Positions 49,566-58,480 of a stretch of 64,000 nt of DNA are shown here, one piece after another (within the stretch, counting starts at the first letter, position 1; each line of letters opens with the position of its first letter). The notes under the pieces were generated by a model that worked only from the letters and a program-made list of their open reading frames with translations, did no database searches and was not told the origin of the DNA. Position numbers and translations under genes: made by a program. The stretch is from Micromonospora violae (GTDB lineage Bacteria > Actinomycetota > Actinomycetes > Mycobacteriales > Micromonosporaceae): NCBI RefSeq assembly GCF_004217135.1, contig NZ_SHKK01000001.1, forward strand, positions 2,232,001 to 2,296,000. The letters run 5' to 3'.

Positions 49566-50141
49566 CTAGTTGCTGCGTTCGCTGGCGTCGAGGGCGGCCT
49601 GCTCGACTCGCTGGCGGTGGTCCAGCCACCATGACTCGTCCACCGGGGGAAGGTTGTCGTTCTGAGACAGCAGCCCGACCGTGCCGTCGATGAGTTCGCG
49701 CACGATGTCAGCGTGGCCTGCGTGCCGTTGTGTTTCCGCGATGACGTGCACCAGGACGTGGTGCAACGTGACTGCGGCATCGCCCCACCACGGCACGCGG
49801 CCGATCTCATCCAGTGCAAGGACTTCGATGGTGGTGTCGGCGTGGGCGATCGCACGACGGTACAGCGCGACGATCTCCTCGCGGGTCTCGTCCGCGGTCG
49901 CCCACATGTCAGCGTTGATGTCCGCTCCATCGCCGATACAGGGCAGTTCCTGGTCGAACGGCCGCCCGAACACGACGCCGAAGTAGAGAATCTCCATGGC
50001 CGCCGAGTGCTTCACCAGACCGAGCAGATTGGTTGCGGTCCGGGTCAGTGGACGCCGAATGTCGTATTCGCTGAGCCCGTCGAGCTTCCACAGCAGCGAG
50101 TCGCGGCCGCCCTTCAGGTAGCTGTGCAGGTCTGCCTTCAT
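49566..50141 (-). CDS. DinB-family (DUF664) protein
   Basis: 191 residues from ATG 50141. The first metal-ligand His is in LLGLVKHSAAMEILYFGVVF, and the second pair in HHVLVHVIAETQRHAGHADI, the usual DinB/mycothiol-transferase four-helix bundle with three His. SESLL-like LLWKLDGLSEYDIRRPLTRT is typical of DUF664. Mycothiol-dependent thiol transfer is the family role in actinomycetes; the substrate is unknown. The longer frame to 50528 crosses tandem repeats. Confidence 0.88.
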   Translation of the reverse strand: MKADLHSYLKGGRDSLLWKLDGLSEYDIRRPLTRTATNLLGLVKHSAAMEILYFGVVFGRPFDQELPCIGDGADINADMWATADETREEIVALYRRAIAHADTTIEVLALDEIGRVPWWGDAAVTLHHVLVHVIAETQRHAGHADIVRELIDGTVGLLSQNDNLPPVDESWWLDHRQRVEQAALDASERSN

Positions 50142-50191
50142 CGCGGCACTATGGCATCCGGCCGGGTGTCGGCGCTGCCCCGAACGGCCCG

Positions 50192-50256
50192 GAGAGGCCC
50201 GGACGACCCCGAAAGGCCCGGACGACCCGGAAAGGCCCGGACGACCCGGAGAGGCC
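50192..50256. repeat. 19-bp tandem repeat, three units and part of a fourth
   Basis: gaaaggcccggacgacccg repeated at 50192, 50211 and 50230 with small differences, just upstream of the DinB gene and downstream of the IclR gene end. Confidence 0.75.
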
Positions 50257-50302
50257 ATGATCGGCAAGAAACGCCAGACCGCGCCCGGCCAACCTGAGGA
50301 GG

Positions 50303-51106
50303 CTAGGCGGTGACCACCGGCACGGCGGCGGTCAGCGCCCAGTCGTGCCCGATGTCTGCGGCGGCGCGTAGCAGCCGGGGAAGGTGCTCCTCGCGCAGGG
50401 TCTCCAGCGAGGTCTCGGCGGCGTGCACTGTCACGTTGATGGCGGCGACGACCCGCCCGTCGCCGTCGCGTACGCCGGTGGCGACGGACCGGATTCCGGG
50501 AGCCAGGTCCTGGTCGGCGAGCGCCCAACCCTTCGCCCGGACCTCACGCAGGACGGCGTCGAGGTCGCCCGGCGAGGGCTGCCAGCGCGGGGTGATGCCG
50601 GAGCGGCTGGGCTCGGCGAGCACGGCCCGCAGCGTGTCCGGTGGGAGGGCCGCGAGCAGCACCTTGCCCATCGATGTCGCGGGGGCCGGGAAGCGGGTGC
50701 CGATGGTGACGCCCAGAGTGACGATCTTGGGGACGGCCACCCGGGCGACGTAGACGATGTCGCTGCCGTCGAGCTGGGCCATCGAGGTCGACTCGTTGGT
50801 TTGCGCGACGAGCTTCTCCATGTGCGGTCGGGCCACGTCCCACATGTTCAGCGCGTTGATGTACACCATCCCCAGCTCCAGGACGCGCGGGGTGAGGGTG
50901 TGACCGCGGCCGACCGCGCGGACGTAGCCGAGCGATTCGAGCGTGATGAGGATGCGCCGGACGGTGGGGCGGGCCAGGCCGGTGGCGGCGGCGATCTCGC
51001 TGAGCGTCATCGACGGGCTGGCGGGACGGAAGGAGCGCAGGACGTCGAGGCCGCGCGCGAGTGCCTCGATGAAGTCGGGTCCGGCGCCCCTTCCGGTGTC
51101 ACTCAT
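50303..51106 (-). CDS. IclR-family regulator (PcaR/PobR type)
   Basis: 267 residues. Winged helix (MTLSEIAAATGLARPTVRRI, LITLESLGYVRAVGRG) and the effector domain (ARVAVPKIVTLGVTIGTRFP, TSMGKVLLAALPPDTLRAVL). Members of this branch control aromatic catabolism and respond to pathway acids. It lies 3 bp after the amidohydrolase gene and is co-transcribed with it. Likely controls the divergent dioxygenase operon. Confidence 0.93.
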   Translation of the reverse strand: MSDTGRGAGPDFIEALARGLDVLRSFRPASPSMTLSEIAAATGLARPTVRRILITLESLGYVRAVGRGHTLTPRVLELGMVYINALNMWDVARPHMEKLVAQTNESTSMAQLDGSDIVYVARVAVPKIVTLGVTIGTRFPAPATSMGKVLLAALPPDTLRAVLAEPSRSGITPRWQPSPGDLDAVLREVRAKGWALADQDLAPGIRSVATGVRDGDGRVVAAINVTVHAAETSLETLREEHLPRLLRAAADIGHDWALTAAVPVVTA

Positions 51107-51109
51107 GTC

Positions 51110-52546
51110 TTAATGCTTCCACTGCGCCGAACCGGCGTCCCACTCGGTGTACTGGTAGGGGTTCTCCAGGATCGCGGTCTCGGGGATGTCCGGGTTCATG
51201 CCCCGCTGCCATTCCTCCTCCCCCATCGCCTCGCGCAGGTGGTCGATGGTCGCAGCCACCGTGGCCCGCGCGGCGGCGAGGTCGACGCCGACGAGGCGGC
51301 CGTCGCTCTTCACGACCCGGCCTCCCACCAGCACGGTGTGCACGTCGGCACGCTGGGCCTGGAAGACGACGTGACCGTGCGGGTTCAGGATCGGGAACAT
51401 CGCCGGCGAGGCGTCGTTCTTGATCAGGACGACGTCGGCCTGCCGGCCGGGGGTGAGCGCCCCGATCGTGGCGTCCATGCCGAGCGCGCGGGCACCGCCT
51501 CGGGTGGCCCACTCGACGACCTGCTCGGCGCGCAGGTGGCAGTGGGTGATGGTGTCCTGCTTGGCGTGCGCCTCCAGGTGCTCCCGGGAGCGGTCCGCGC
51601 CGAGCGTGGTCCGCATGGCGGAGAAGAGGTCACCGCTCCACCACACGCTGGTGTCCATCGACAGCGACACCGGGATGTCGTGGTGGCGCAGCTGCCAGGT
51701 GGGCGGGTAGCCCTGGCCGGCGCTCTGCTCACTCTCGGTCGAGACGGAGACCGAGCCGCCGGTCGCGGCGATCCGGTTGTACGAGTCGTGGGTGAGCGTC
51801 GCCGCGTGCACGTAGACGGTGGACGGGGTCATGAACCCGTTCTCGTGCATCAGTCGGATGCCGTCGTCGTTGGTCGCGCCCCACACCCCGGCGTGGGTGG
51901 TCACCGCCGCGCCCAGTTCCCGGGCCACCTCGAACGCGGCCCGCTCGGGGAAGGTGGGGTCGCCGGTGACGTCGAACGCCAACTGGAAACCGGCCAGCTT
52001 GCCGCCGTCGATGCGGCGGCGGTGGAAGTCCCGGAACTCCGGCGAGGTGGCCCACTCCCAGGGGCCCTGCTGGATGTTGCCGTAGGCGAGCACGAACCGT
52101 CCGTCGACCGCCTCCAGGGCGTCCACGGCGGCGTCGGCGTGCTCGGGCGTCTGCAACCCGTGCGACCAGTCGACGGTGGTGGTGACGCCCGCGTCGATCG
52201 CCTCGATCGCGCCGAGCAGGTTACCGGCGTAGACGTCCTCGGGCCGGAACAGCTTGCCCGACTCGAGGTAGTACCAGACGAAGTACTGCGTGAGGGTCCA
52301 GTCGGCGCCGTACCCCCGCATCGCGGTCTGCCACAGGTGTCGGTGGGTGTCGACCATGCCGGGCATCAGGATGCCGCCGGTGGCGTCGATCTCCAACGCG
52401 TCGTCGGGTGCGGTGAGGCCGACGCCGACCTCCGCGATCCGGTCGCCGATGACCAGCACGTCGGCGCCGGGAAGCACCGTGTGCGCGTCGTCCATGGTGA
52501 GAACCAGGCCGTTACGGAAGACCACCGGCCGGTCGGTTGCGCTCAT
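51110..52546 (-). CDS. Amidohydrolase (ATZ/TRZ-type chlorohydrolase/deaminase family)
   Basis: 478 residues from ATG 52546 (GTG two codons earlier possible). Metal ligands HxH in MVDTHRHLWQTAMRGYGADW, later His in VTTHAGVWG and VYVHAATLTHDSYNRIA, and Asp in SLSMDTSVWWSGDLF. C-terminal small domain GALTPGRQADVVLIKNDA. Family enzymes remove amino or chloro groups from triazines, guanine or similar rings. Divergent from the CoA-transferase/extradiol operon; a first deaminating or ring-opening hydrolytic step for an N-containing substrate is inference. Confidence 0.9.
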   Translation of the reverse strand: MSATDRPVVFRNGLVLTMDDAHTVLPGADVLVIGDRIAEVGVGLTAPDDALEIDATGGILMPGMVDTHRHLWQTAMRGYGADWTLTQYFVWYYLESGKLFRPEDVYAGNLLGAIEAIDAGVTTTVDWSHGLQTPEHADAAVDALEAVDGRFVLAYGNIQQGPWEWATSPEFRDFHRRRIDGGKLAGFQLAFDVTGDPTFPERAAFEVARELGAAVTTHAGVWGATNDDGIRLMHENGFMTPSTVYVHAATLTHDSYNRIAATGGSVSVSTESEQSAGQGYPPTWQLRHHDIPVSLSMDTSVWWSGDLFSAMRTTLGADRSREHLEAHAKQDTITHCHLRAEQVVEWATRGGARALGMDATIGALTPGRQADVVLIKNDASPAMFPILNPHGHVVFQAQRADVHTVLVGGRVVKSDGRLVGVDLAAARATVAATIDHLREAMGEEEWQRGMNPDIPETAILENPYQYTEWDAGSAQWKH

Positions 52547-52713
52547 CGCCACCCATTCCTTTCCGGGGTACGAGGGGAATCCGGACTCCTGTCCGCTGTG
52601 CGGTCAGCCCGAGTGGCGCAAGTGTGGTCCCGGTCACGATTCGTGTCAAGAGCGTCGTCCCGTTGACGAAACACGCCGTTGACAGGTCCGGAGCGGTATC
52701 GCAAGCTGTCTCG

Positions 52714-52729
52714 GCGGACAGGTGTCCGC
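52714..52729. promoter_or_regulatory. Palindrome in divergent promoter, IclR operator candidate
   Basis: GCGGACA-gg-TGTCCGC, perfect 7-bp arms, 16-31 bp before the CoA-transferase ATG. Upstream, TTGAC occurs twice (52662 and 52679), the second as TTGACA, a possible -35. IclR binding is inferred from position. Confidence 0.5.
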
Positions 52730-52744
52730 AGGACGGGCGGAATA

Positions 52745-53881
52745 ATGGTGCAACAGTCGACCGGCCCACTGGCCGGCCTCCTCGTCGCGGACTTCTCCCG
52801 GATCCTCGCCGGGCCGTACGCGACGATGCTCCTGGCCGACCTCGGCGCCCAGGTGATCAAAGTGGAGAGTCCCGGTGGTGACGACACCCGCACCTGGATG
52901 CCACCCACCCGCGACGGGGTCTCGACGTACTATCTCGGCATCAACCGCAACAAGCGGTCGGTGGCCCTGGACCTCAAGAAACCCGACGACCTGGCCGCCG
53001 CGCAGGAGCTGGCCCGCCGCGCCGACGTGCTGATCGAGAACTTCCGGCCCGGCGGCCTCGCCCGCTTCGGCCTCGACTACGGCACCGTCACCACCCACAA
53101 CGAAAAGATCGTGTACGCGAGCATCAGCGGCTTCGGCACCGGCGCCGGTAAGGACTTCCCCGGCTACGACCTCATGGTGCAGGCCATCTCCGGCCTGATG
53201 AGCCTCACCGGCGACCCGGACGGGTCGCCGTACCGGGCCGGGATCTCCGTCTTCGACGTGATGGCCGGGCTGCACGCGAGCATCGGCATCCTCGCCGCGC
53301 TGCACCATCGCGGGGAGACCGGACGAGGTCAGCACGTGGAGGTCAACCTGCTCAGCTCGGCGCTGTCCGGGTTGGTCAACCACTCCAGCGGCTACGTCGC
53401 CGGTGGCACCGTCCCCTTCCGGATGGGCAACGCGCACCCCAGCCTCTTCCCGTACGAGCCACTGCCCACCGCCGACGGCGAGCTGATCGTCATCGCCGGC
53501 AACGACGGGCAGTTCCGCAAGCTCTGTCAGGTGCTCGACCTGCCCGGCCTGCCGGACGACCCGCGGTTCGGCCGTAACCAGGACCGCACCGCCAACCGCG
53601 AGCAGCTGCGACCGCTGCTGGTCGAACGACTCGCCAAGCGGACCAAGGACGAGTGGTTCCGGGACCTGCTCGCCGCGGGTGTCCCCTGCGCGCCGATCAA
53701 CACCATCGACGGAGGTGTGGCGCTCGCCCAGGAGCTGGGGCTCGACCCGGTCGTCACCGTCGACGACGTGCCCGGCGTCCGCAACCCCATCACCTTCTCC
53801 GACACCCCGGCCCGGTACGAGCTGCCGCCGCCCGGGCTCGACGAACACGGCGAGGAGATCCGCGCGTGGCTGAAGAGCTGA
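52745..53881 (+). CDS. CaiB/BaiF family (class III) CoA transferase
   Basis: 378 residues from ATG 52745. Family start LAGLLVADFSRILAGPYATM, LADLGAQVIKVESPGGDDTR, catalytic aspartate in DFPGYDLMVQAISGLMSLTG and the small-domain GIPCAPINT-like GVPCAPINTIDGG. It moves CoA from one acyl-CoA to a free acid. Followed with a 16-bp overlap by a citryl-CoA lyase-like gene, so it probably makes the CoA ester that the lyase cleaves. Confidence 0.93.
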   Translation: MVQQSTGPLAGLLVADFSRILAGPYATMLLADLGAQVIKVESPGGDDTRTWMPPTRDGVSTYYLGINRNKRSVALDLKKPDDLAAAQELARRADVLIENFRPGGLARFGLDYGTVTTHNEKIVYASISGFGTGAGKDFPGYDLMVQAISGLMSLTGDPDGSPYRAGISVFDVMAGLHASIGILAALHHRGETGRGQHVEVNLLSSALSGLVNHSSGYVAGGTVPFRMGNAHPSLFPYEPLPTADGELIVIAGNDGQFRKLCQVLDLPGLPDDPRFGRNQDRTANREQLRPLLVERLAKRTKDEWFRDLLAAGVPCAPINTIDGGVALAQELGLDPVVTVDDVPGVRNPITFSDTPARYELPPPGLDEHGEEIRAWLKS

Positions 53882-54636
53882 GCTTCCCCACCGGGATCGG
53901 CACGTCCGACCCGACCACCATCTCCCTGCTCGGGCAGGACCTGGCCGCCGACCTGATGGGCACGGTGGGCTTCGGCGAGCTGGCGTACTGGTTGGTCGCC
54001 GGCCGCCGCCCCACCTCCGGTGAGGTACGGGTCTTCGAGGCGGTGCTGGTGGCACTCGCCGACCACGGCTTCACCCCGACGGCCATCGCCGCCCGGCTGA
54101 CGTACCTGTCCGCGCCCGAGTCGTTGCAGGGCGCGCTCGCCGCCGGCCTGCTCGGTGGCGGCTCGCGCTTCCTCGGTGTCACCGAGGACTGTGGACGGTT
54201 CCTCGCCGACACGCTCGCCCAGGCCGGCGAGGTGACCGACTACGACGCGGTGGCGCTCGACGCGGTCACCCGGGCCAAGCGGGAGCGCCGGCTGGTCCCC
54301 GGGCTCGGGCACCCCGTGCACAAGGAGCAGGACCCGCGCACGCCCGTGCTGATCCGGATCGCGACCGAGGAGGGCCTGCACGGCCCGCACCTGCGGCTGT
54401 TCAAGGCGATCGGACGCGTCCACCCGCGGGTGCTGGGCCGCACCCTGCCGCTCAACGGCGCCGGTGTCTGCGGCGCGGCCCTGGCCGACCTCGGGCTCCC
54501 CGTCGAGATGCTGCGCGGTTTCGCGCTGCTGGCCCGCGCGGCGGGGCTGCTCGGGCACCTCGCCGAGGAGCGCCGTCGGCCGCTCGGGATGGACATCTAC
54601 CGCACCGTCGACCGCAACGCCGTCTACGAACCCTGA
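53866..54636 (+). CDS. Citryl-CoA lyase-like protein (citrate synthase fold)
   Basis: 256 residues, GTG start overlapping the CoA-transferase gene. LAADLMGTVGFGELAYWLVA, GHPVHKEQDPRTPVLIRIA (the GxGHPxxK..DPR motif) and PLNGAGVCGAALADLGLPVE are typical of the small citrate synthase-like lyases. It lacks the extra domains of full citrate synthase. Retro-Claisen cleavage of a hydroxy-acyl-CoA to acetyl-CoA or pyruvate-type products is expected. Confidence 0.88.
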   Translation: MAEELSFPTGIGTSDPTTISLLGQDLAADLMGTVGFGELAYWLVAGRRPTSGEVRVFEAVLVALADHGFTPTAIAARLTYLSAPESLQGALAAGLLGGGSRFLGVTEDCGRFLADTLAQAGEVTDYDAVALDAVTRAKRERRLVPGLGHPVHKEQDPRTPVLIRIATEEGLHGPHLRLFKAIGRVHPRVLGRTLPLNGAGVCGAALADLGLPVEMLRGFALLARAAGLLGHLAEERRRPLGMDIYRTVDRNAVYEP

Positions 54637-54669
54637 TCCCCCGCTTCCCGTCCCCCGAAAGGAGTGGGA

Positions 54670-55536
54670 ATGGCCTCCATCGTCGCGGTCATCGCCTCCA
54701 CCCACCACCCCTTCTACTACCGGGCCAGCACAGCCACCGGCGAGGACCGACCACCGTTCGCCGACGAGTGGACCCGCAAGATCCTGGCCTTCCGGGAGAC
54801 GTTGACCAGGGCCCGACCCGACGTGCTGGTGATGGTCGGATCCGACCACTTCCACCAGCTCTGGCTGGACAACATGCCGCAGTTCCTGGTCGGCAAGGCA
54901 CCCTTCTACGACGCCAACTGGTACAACGAGGAGCGCGAGTTCGGGCTGCCCCGGATGCTGCTCAAGGGCCAGGAGGACCTGTCCGGGCACATCCTGCGGG
55001 CCGGGCTCGACGCCGGGTTCGACCTCGCGTTCAGCAACGAGCTCCGCATCGACCACAGCATCACCTGCCCGATCATCACGCTGCGGCCCGAGGCCGACCT
55101 GCCGATCGTGCCGATCTACACGAACATCTTCGCGCCGCCGCTGCCGCAGCCGAAGCGCTTCGTCCAGCTCGGCCAGAGCATCCGAGAGATCGTCGAGTCG
55201 TGGCCGTCGCATTTGCGGGTGGCGGTCATCGGCACCGGCCATCTCTCGCTGGAGCTGGGTGGGCCCCGGCAGTTCGGCCCTCACGGCCCGGACCCCGAGT
55301 TCGATCAGCGGGCCGTCGGGTGGATCGCCAACGGCGACCTGGACGAGTGCCTGCGCGAGGTCACCCTGGACAGCCTGCACTCACCGGGCAACGCCACCCA
55401 CGGCTTCATGGACTTCATGCTGATGATGGGTGTGGCCGGTGCCGGCGCGAAGGCCGACTACGTCGACACCCTCGACCTGTTCCACACCATGGAGGCGTAC
55501 TTCACCTGGTACCCGGACGGAGCGCCGACGGCATGA
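54670..55536 (+). CDS. Class III extradiol dioxygenase catalytic subunit (LigB-like)
   Basis: 288 residues. ATG at 54670 with AAAGGAG upstream. Iron-ligand histidines are in VIASTHHPFYYRA and near VMVGSDHFHQLW; glutamate ligand region SNELRIDHSITCPIITLRPE and IGTGHLSLELGGP complete the LigB fold. Non-haem Fe(II) enzymes of this class open catechol-type rings (protocatechuate, gallate and others). Coupled by ATGA with the LigA-like gene. Confidence 0.92.
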   Translation: MASIVAVIASTHHPFYYRASTATGEDRPPFADEWTRKILAFRETLTRARPDVLVMVGSDHFHQLWLDNMPQFLVGKAPFYDANWYNEEREFGLPRMLLKGQEDLSGHILRAGLDAGFDLAFSNELRIDHSITCPIITLRPEADLPIVPIYTNIFAPPLPQPKRFVQLGQSIREIVESWPSHLRVAVIGTGHLSLELGGPRQFGPHGPDPEFDQRAVGWIANGDLDECLREVTLDSLHSPGNATHGFMDFMLMMGVAGAGAKADYVDTLDLFHTMEAYFTWYPDGAPTA

Positions 55537-55895
55537 GCAAATACCTGCTGAACAAGTTCCTCTTCATGGTCGACCGGGACCCGGAACTGGTCGAGCGCTA
55601 CCGCACCGAGCCACGCGAGCTGGTCGCCTGGTGGGAGGCCGAGTGCGCCAACGCGGTGCTGAACTGCCACACCGGTGAGGCGAGCACCTGGCTGCGTTTC
55701 GACGACGTGGAGCGCGAGGCGTTGGCCACCCACGACCACGTGAAGCTCTTCGAGCTGGGCGCGCACCCGTTCCTCACCCTGACCCTCTTCATCGCCCTGT
55801 TCGAACGGGACAACACCGAACCGCTGCAATACCAGAAGTCCTACGGTGCCCGGCTGGCCCACTTCTCGATGCCCTACCCGGACATCGCGACGTGA
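55533..55895 (+). CDS. Extradiol dioxygenase small subunit (LigA-like)
   Basis: 120 residues. SKYLLNKFLFMVDRDPELVE, RYRTEPRELVAWWE and NCHTGEASTWLRFDDVERE match LigA-type alpha subunits, but the last 40 residues (HDHVKLFELGAHPFLTLTLF) are longer than the usual chain end. ATG overlaps the LigB stop, and its stop overlaps the next GTG. It contributes to the active-site lid of the dioxygenase. Confidence 0.88.
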   Translation: MSKYLLNKFLFMVDRDPELVERYRTEPRELVAWWEAECANAVLNCHTGEASTWLRFDDVEREALATHDHVKLFELGAHPFLTLTLFIALFERDNTEPLQYQKSYGARLAHFSMPYPDIAT

Positions 55896-56857
55896 TCCGC
55901 GCGGCCCTGCTCCACACCTACGGCGCCGCACCGACGATCGCCGAGCGGCCGGCACCCGTGCCGGCCGACGGTGAGGTGACGATCACCGTCGAGGCCGTGC
56001 CGATCACCCCGCTGGACGTGCTCTGCGCCAGCGGCACCAGCTACTTCGGCCCACCCAGGACCCCGTACGTGCCGGGTGTGCAGGGCGTCGGTCGGCTCAC
56101 CGACGGCTCGGCGGTCTGGTTCGGTACGTCGGCCGGGATGCGGGCCGGTGTCGAGGGCAGCATGGCGAGCACGGTCGCGGTGCCCGCCGTCGACGTGGTG
56201 GCGCTGCCGACCGACGTACCGCTGACAGTGCTCGCGGCCCTGGGTCTCTCCGCGGTCGCCGCACACGCGGCGCTGACCCACGCCGGCGGCCTGGCGGCCG
56301 GCGAACAGGTCGTCGTGCTCGGGGCCGGGGGTGTGGTCGGCCAGGCCGCCGTTCAGCTCGCCCTGCTCGGCGGTGCCCGCCGCGTCATCGCCGTGGCCCG
56401 GTCGGCCTCGGCGCGGGCCCGTGCCGAGCAGTTCGGTGCCAGCATCGCCATCCCGCTGCTCCCCGACGACGATGTCGCGTCGTTGGCCGACCGGCTGCGG
56501 CACGCCGCCGACGGGCCGGTCGACCTCGTCCTCGACCCGGTCTTCGGTGTCCCGGCCGCGGCGGCGCTGCGGGTACTGCGCCCGGGTGGGCGGCTGGTCA
56601 ACCTGGGCAGCGCGGCCGGCGCGACCGCGCCCGTCGAGTCCGCCGTGCTGCGCAGCGGCGCCCTGCGGATGATCGGCTACACCAACAACGGGTTGTCGAT
56701 CGACGAGCGGGCCGCGGCGCTGGCCGTGGTGGCCGGGCACGCGGCGGCCGGCCGGCTCACCGTCGACCACGAGATCGTGCCGTTCGACGCCGTCGCGGAC
56801 GCGTGGGCCCGGCAGGACGCCGGCACCGCCGCCGGCCGGATCGTCCTCGCGCTCTGA
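55892..56857 (+). CDS. Zinc-independent alcohol dehydrogenase / quinone oxidoreductase-like (MDR family)
   Basis: 321 residues. GroES-like N-terminal domain (PADGEVTITVEAVPITPLDV, without the zinc Cys/His set) and Rossmann domain with VVVLGAGGVVGQAAVQLALL. NADPH-linked reduction of an enone or quinone is typical. Last gene of the operon, GTG coupled to ligA. Its place suggests reduction of the ring-cleavage product or a downstream double bond. Confidence 0.9.
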   Translation: MIRAALLHTYGAAPTIAERPAPVPADGEVTITVEAVPITPLDVLCASGTSYFGPPRTPYVPGVQGVGRLTDGSAVWFGTSAGMRAGVEGSMASTVAVPAVDVVALPTDVPLTVLAALGLSAVAAHAALTHAGGLAAGEQVVVLGAGGVVGQAAVQLALLGGARRVIAVARSASARARAEQFGASIAIPLLPDDDVASLADRLRHAADGPVDLVLDPVFGVPAAAALRVLRPGGRLVNLGSAAGATAPVESAVLRSGALRMIGYTNNGLSIDERAAALAVVAGHAAAGRLTVDHEIVPFDAVADAWARQDAGTAAGRIVLAL

Positions 56858-56873
56858 CCGGCCCGGGCCCCAG

Positions 56874-56894
56874 CCAGGGATCGTGAATCCCTGG
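56874..56894. promoter_or_regulatory. Inverted repeat before aldehyde dehydrogenase gene
   Basis: CCAGGGAT-cgtga-ATCCCTGG, perfect 8-bp arms, between the oxidoreductase stop (56857) and the ALDH start (56942). Operator or terminator. Confidence 0.5.
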
Positions 56895-56941
56895 ATCAAC
56901 CGCACCTGGTTGGGGTGCCGGCACGGTGCGACGGTCGGTCC

Positions 56942-58366
56942 ATGACACCTTCCACTCACACCGTCACCGGCCACTGGATCGGTGGCGAGACCGTGACCGG
57001 CTCCGCCGGCACCCTTCCCGTCGTGAACCCGGCCACCGGCGAGGTCGTCGCCGAGACCCCGGCCGGCACCGCCGCCGACGTCGACCGCGCGGTGGCCGCC
57101 GCCCGAGCGGCCTTCGCGGCCTGGTCGGCGACCACCCCGCAGCACCGGGCTGACGTGCTGCGCCGCCTCGGCGCCGGCCTCGCCGCCCGCACCGAGGAGA
57201 TCGCCCAGGCGATCACCGCCGAGATGGGCTCGCCGATCAGCATGTCCCGGACCGCGCAGGTCGCGTTCCCGGCCGCGGTGGTCGAGTCCATCGCCGGCCT
57301 GGCCGACGACTTCGCCTGGACCGAGGAGATCGGCAACTCGCTGATCGTCCGCGAGCCGATCGGCGTGGTCGGCGCGATCACGCCGTGGAACTTCCCGCTC
57401 CAGCAGATCGTGTCGAAGCTGGCGCCGGCCCTGCTCGCCGGTAACACGATGGTCTTCAAGCCGTCCGAGAACGCCCCGCTGACCGCGCGCATCCTCGCCG
57501 AGACCGCCGCCGAGGCGGGCGTACCGGCCGGTGTCTTCAACGTCGTGTACGGCACCGGCGCGACGGTCGGCGAGGCGATCTCCGCCCACCCGGACATCGA
57601 CATGATCTCGTTCACCGGCTCCACCCGCGCCGGGCAGCGCATCGCCTCGGTGGCCGCGGCGACCGTCAAGCGGGTCGCGTTGGAGCTGGGTGGCAAGGGC
57701 GCGAACATCATCCTCGACGACGCCGACCTGCCCGCCGCGGTCGAGCGGGGCCTCATGATGGCGTTCAGCAACGGCGGTCAGGTCTGCGGCGCGTGGCCGC
57801 GGATGTTGGTGCCCGCCGCCCGTCAGGACGAGGTCGTGGCGTTGGCCGTCGAGGCGGCGAAGCAGTACACCGTCGGCGACCCGGGCGACGAGGCCACCCG
57901 GATCGGCCCGCTGGCGTCCGAGACCCACCGGCAGAAGGTCCTCGGCTACATCGAGCGCGGTATCGCCGACGGTGCCCGGCTCGTCGTCGGCGGCCCGGAG
58001 CGGCCCGCCGGGCTGACCGTCGGGGCCTACGTCCGGCCGACGATCTTCGCCGACGTCGACCCGGCCTCCGCGATCGCCCAGGAGGAGATCTTCGGCCCGG
58101 TGCTGACGATCATCCCCTACGCCGACGAGGACGAGGCCGTGGCCATCGCCAACGGCACGCTGTACGGCCTGACCAGCGGCGTCTTCGGTGAGCCGGAGCA
58201 CGCCCTCGCCGTCGCCCGGCGGCTGCGCGTGGGCCAGGTCGACGTGAACGCCGGCCACTGGAACCCGCTCGCCCCGTTCGGCGGCTACAAGCACTCCGGC
58301 AACGGCCGCGAGTTCGGCCGGATGGGCCTGGAGGAGTTCCTGGAGACCAAGTCCATCCAGCGCTGA
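56942..58366 (+). CDS. NAD(P)-dependent aldehyde dehydrogenase
   Basis: 474 residues. GAITPWNFPLQQIVSKLAPAL, SFTGSTRAGQRIASVAA, glutamate in LELGGKGANIILDD and cysteine in NGGQVCGAWPRMLV; the usual GQxCxA is GQVCGA. C-terminal PFGGYKHSGNGREFGRMGLE. Oxidises an aldehyde to acid. 84 bp after the catabolic operon, possibly part of its regulon, or of the HTH gene downstream. Confidence 0.92.
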   Translation: MTPSTHTVTGHWIGGETVTGSAGTLPVVNPATGEVVAETPAGTAADVDRAVAAARAAFAAWSATTPQHRADVLRRLGAGLAARTEEIAQAITAEMGSPISMSRTAQVAFPAAVVESIAGLADDFAWTEEIGNSLIVREPIGVVGAITPWNFPLQQIVSKLAPALLAGNTMVFKPSENAPLTARILAETAAEAGVPAGVFNVVYGTGATVGEAISAHPDIDMISFTGSTRAGQRIASVAAATVKRVALELGGKGANIILDDADLPAAVERGLMMAFSNGGQVCGAWPRMLVPAARQDEVVALAVEAAKQYTVGDPGDEATRIGPLASETHRQKVLGYIERGIADGARLVVGGPERPAGLTVGAYVRPTIFADVDPASAIAQEEIFGPVLTIIPYADEDEAVAIANGTLYGLTSGVFGEPEHALAVARRLRVGQVDVNAGHWNPLAPFGGYKHSGNGREFGRMGLEEFLETKSIQR

Positions 58367-58480
58367 CGGCCGCCAACCGCGGCGACGACGAGCGGTGCGG
58401 TGGGTGGAACACCACCGCACCGCTCGACTGTTGCACTCGATGCGCCGGCCAGCCGCCGGCACCCACCGATCGGAGTCACC

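Noticed and set aside
47836..50256. Short tandem repeats as a CRISPR array
   Set aside because: Units of 15, 18 and 19 bp are directly adjacent without unique spacers, and no cas gene is near.
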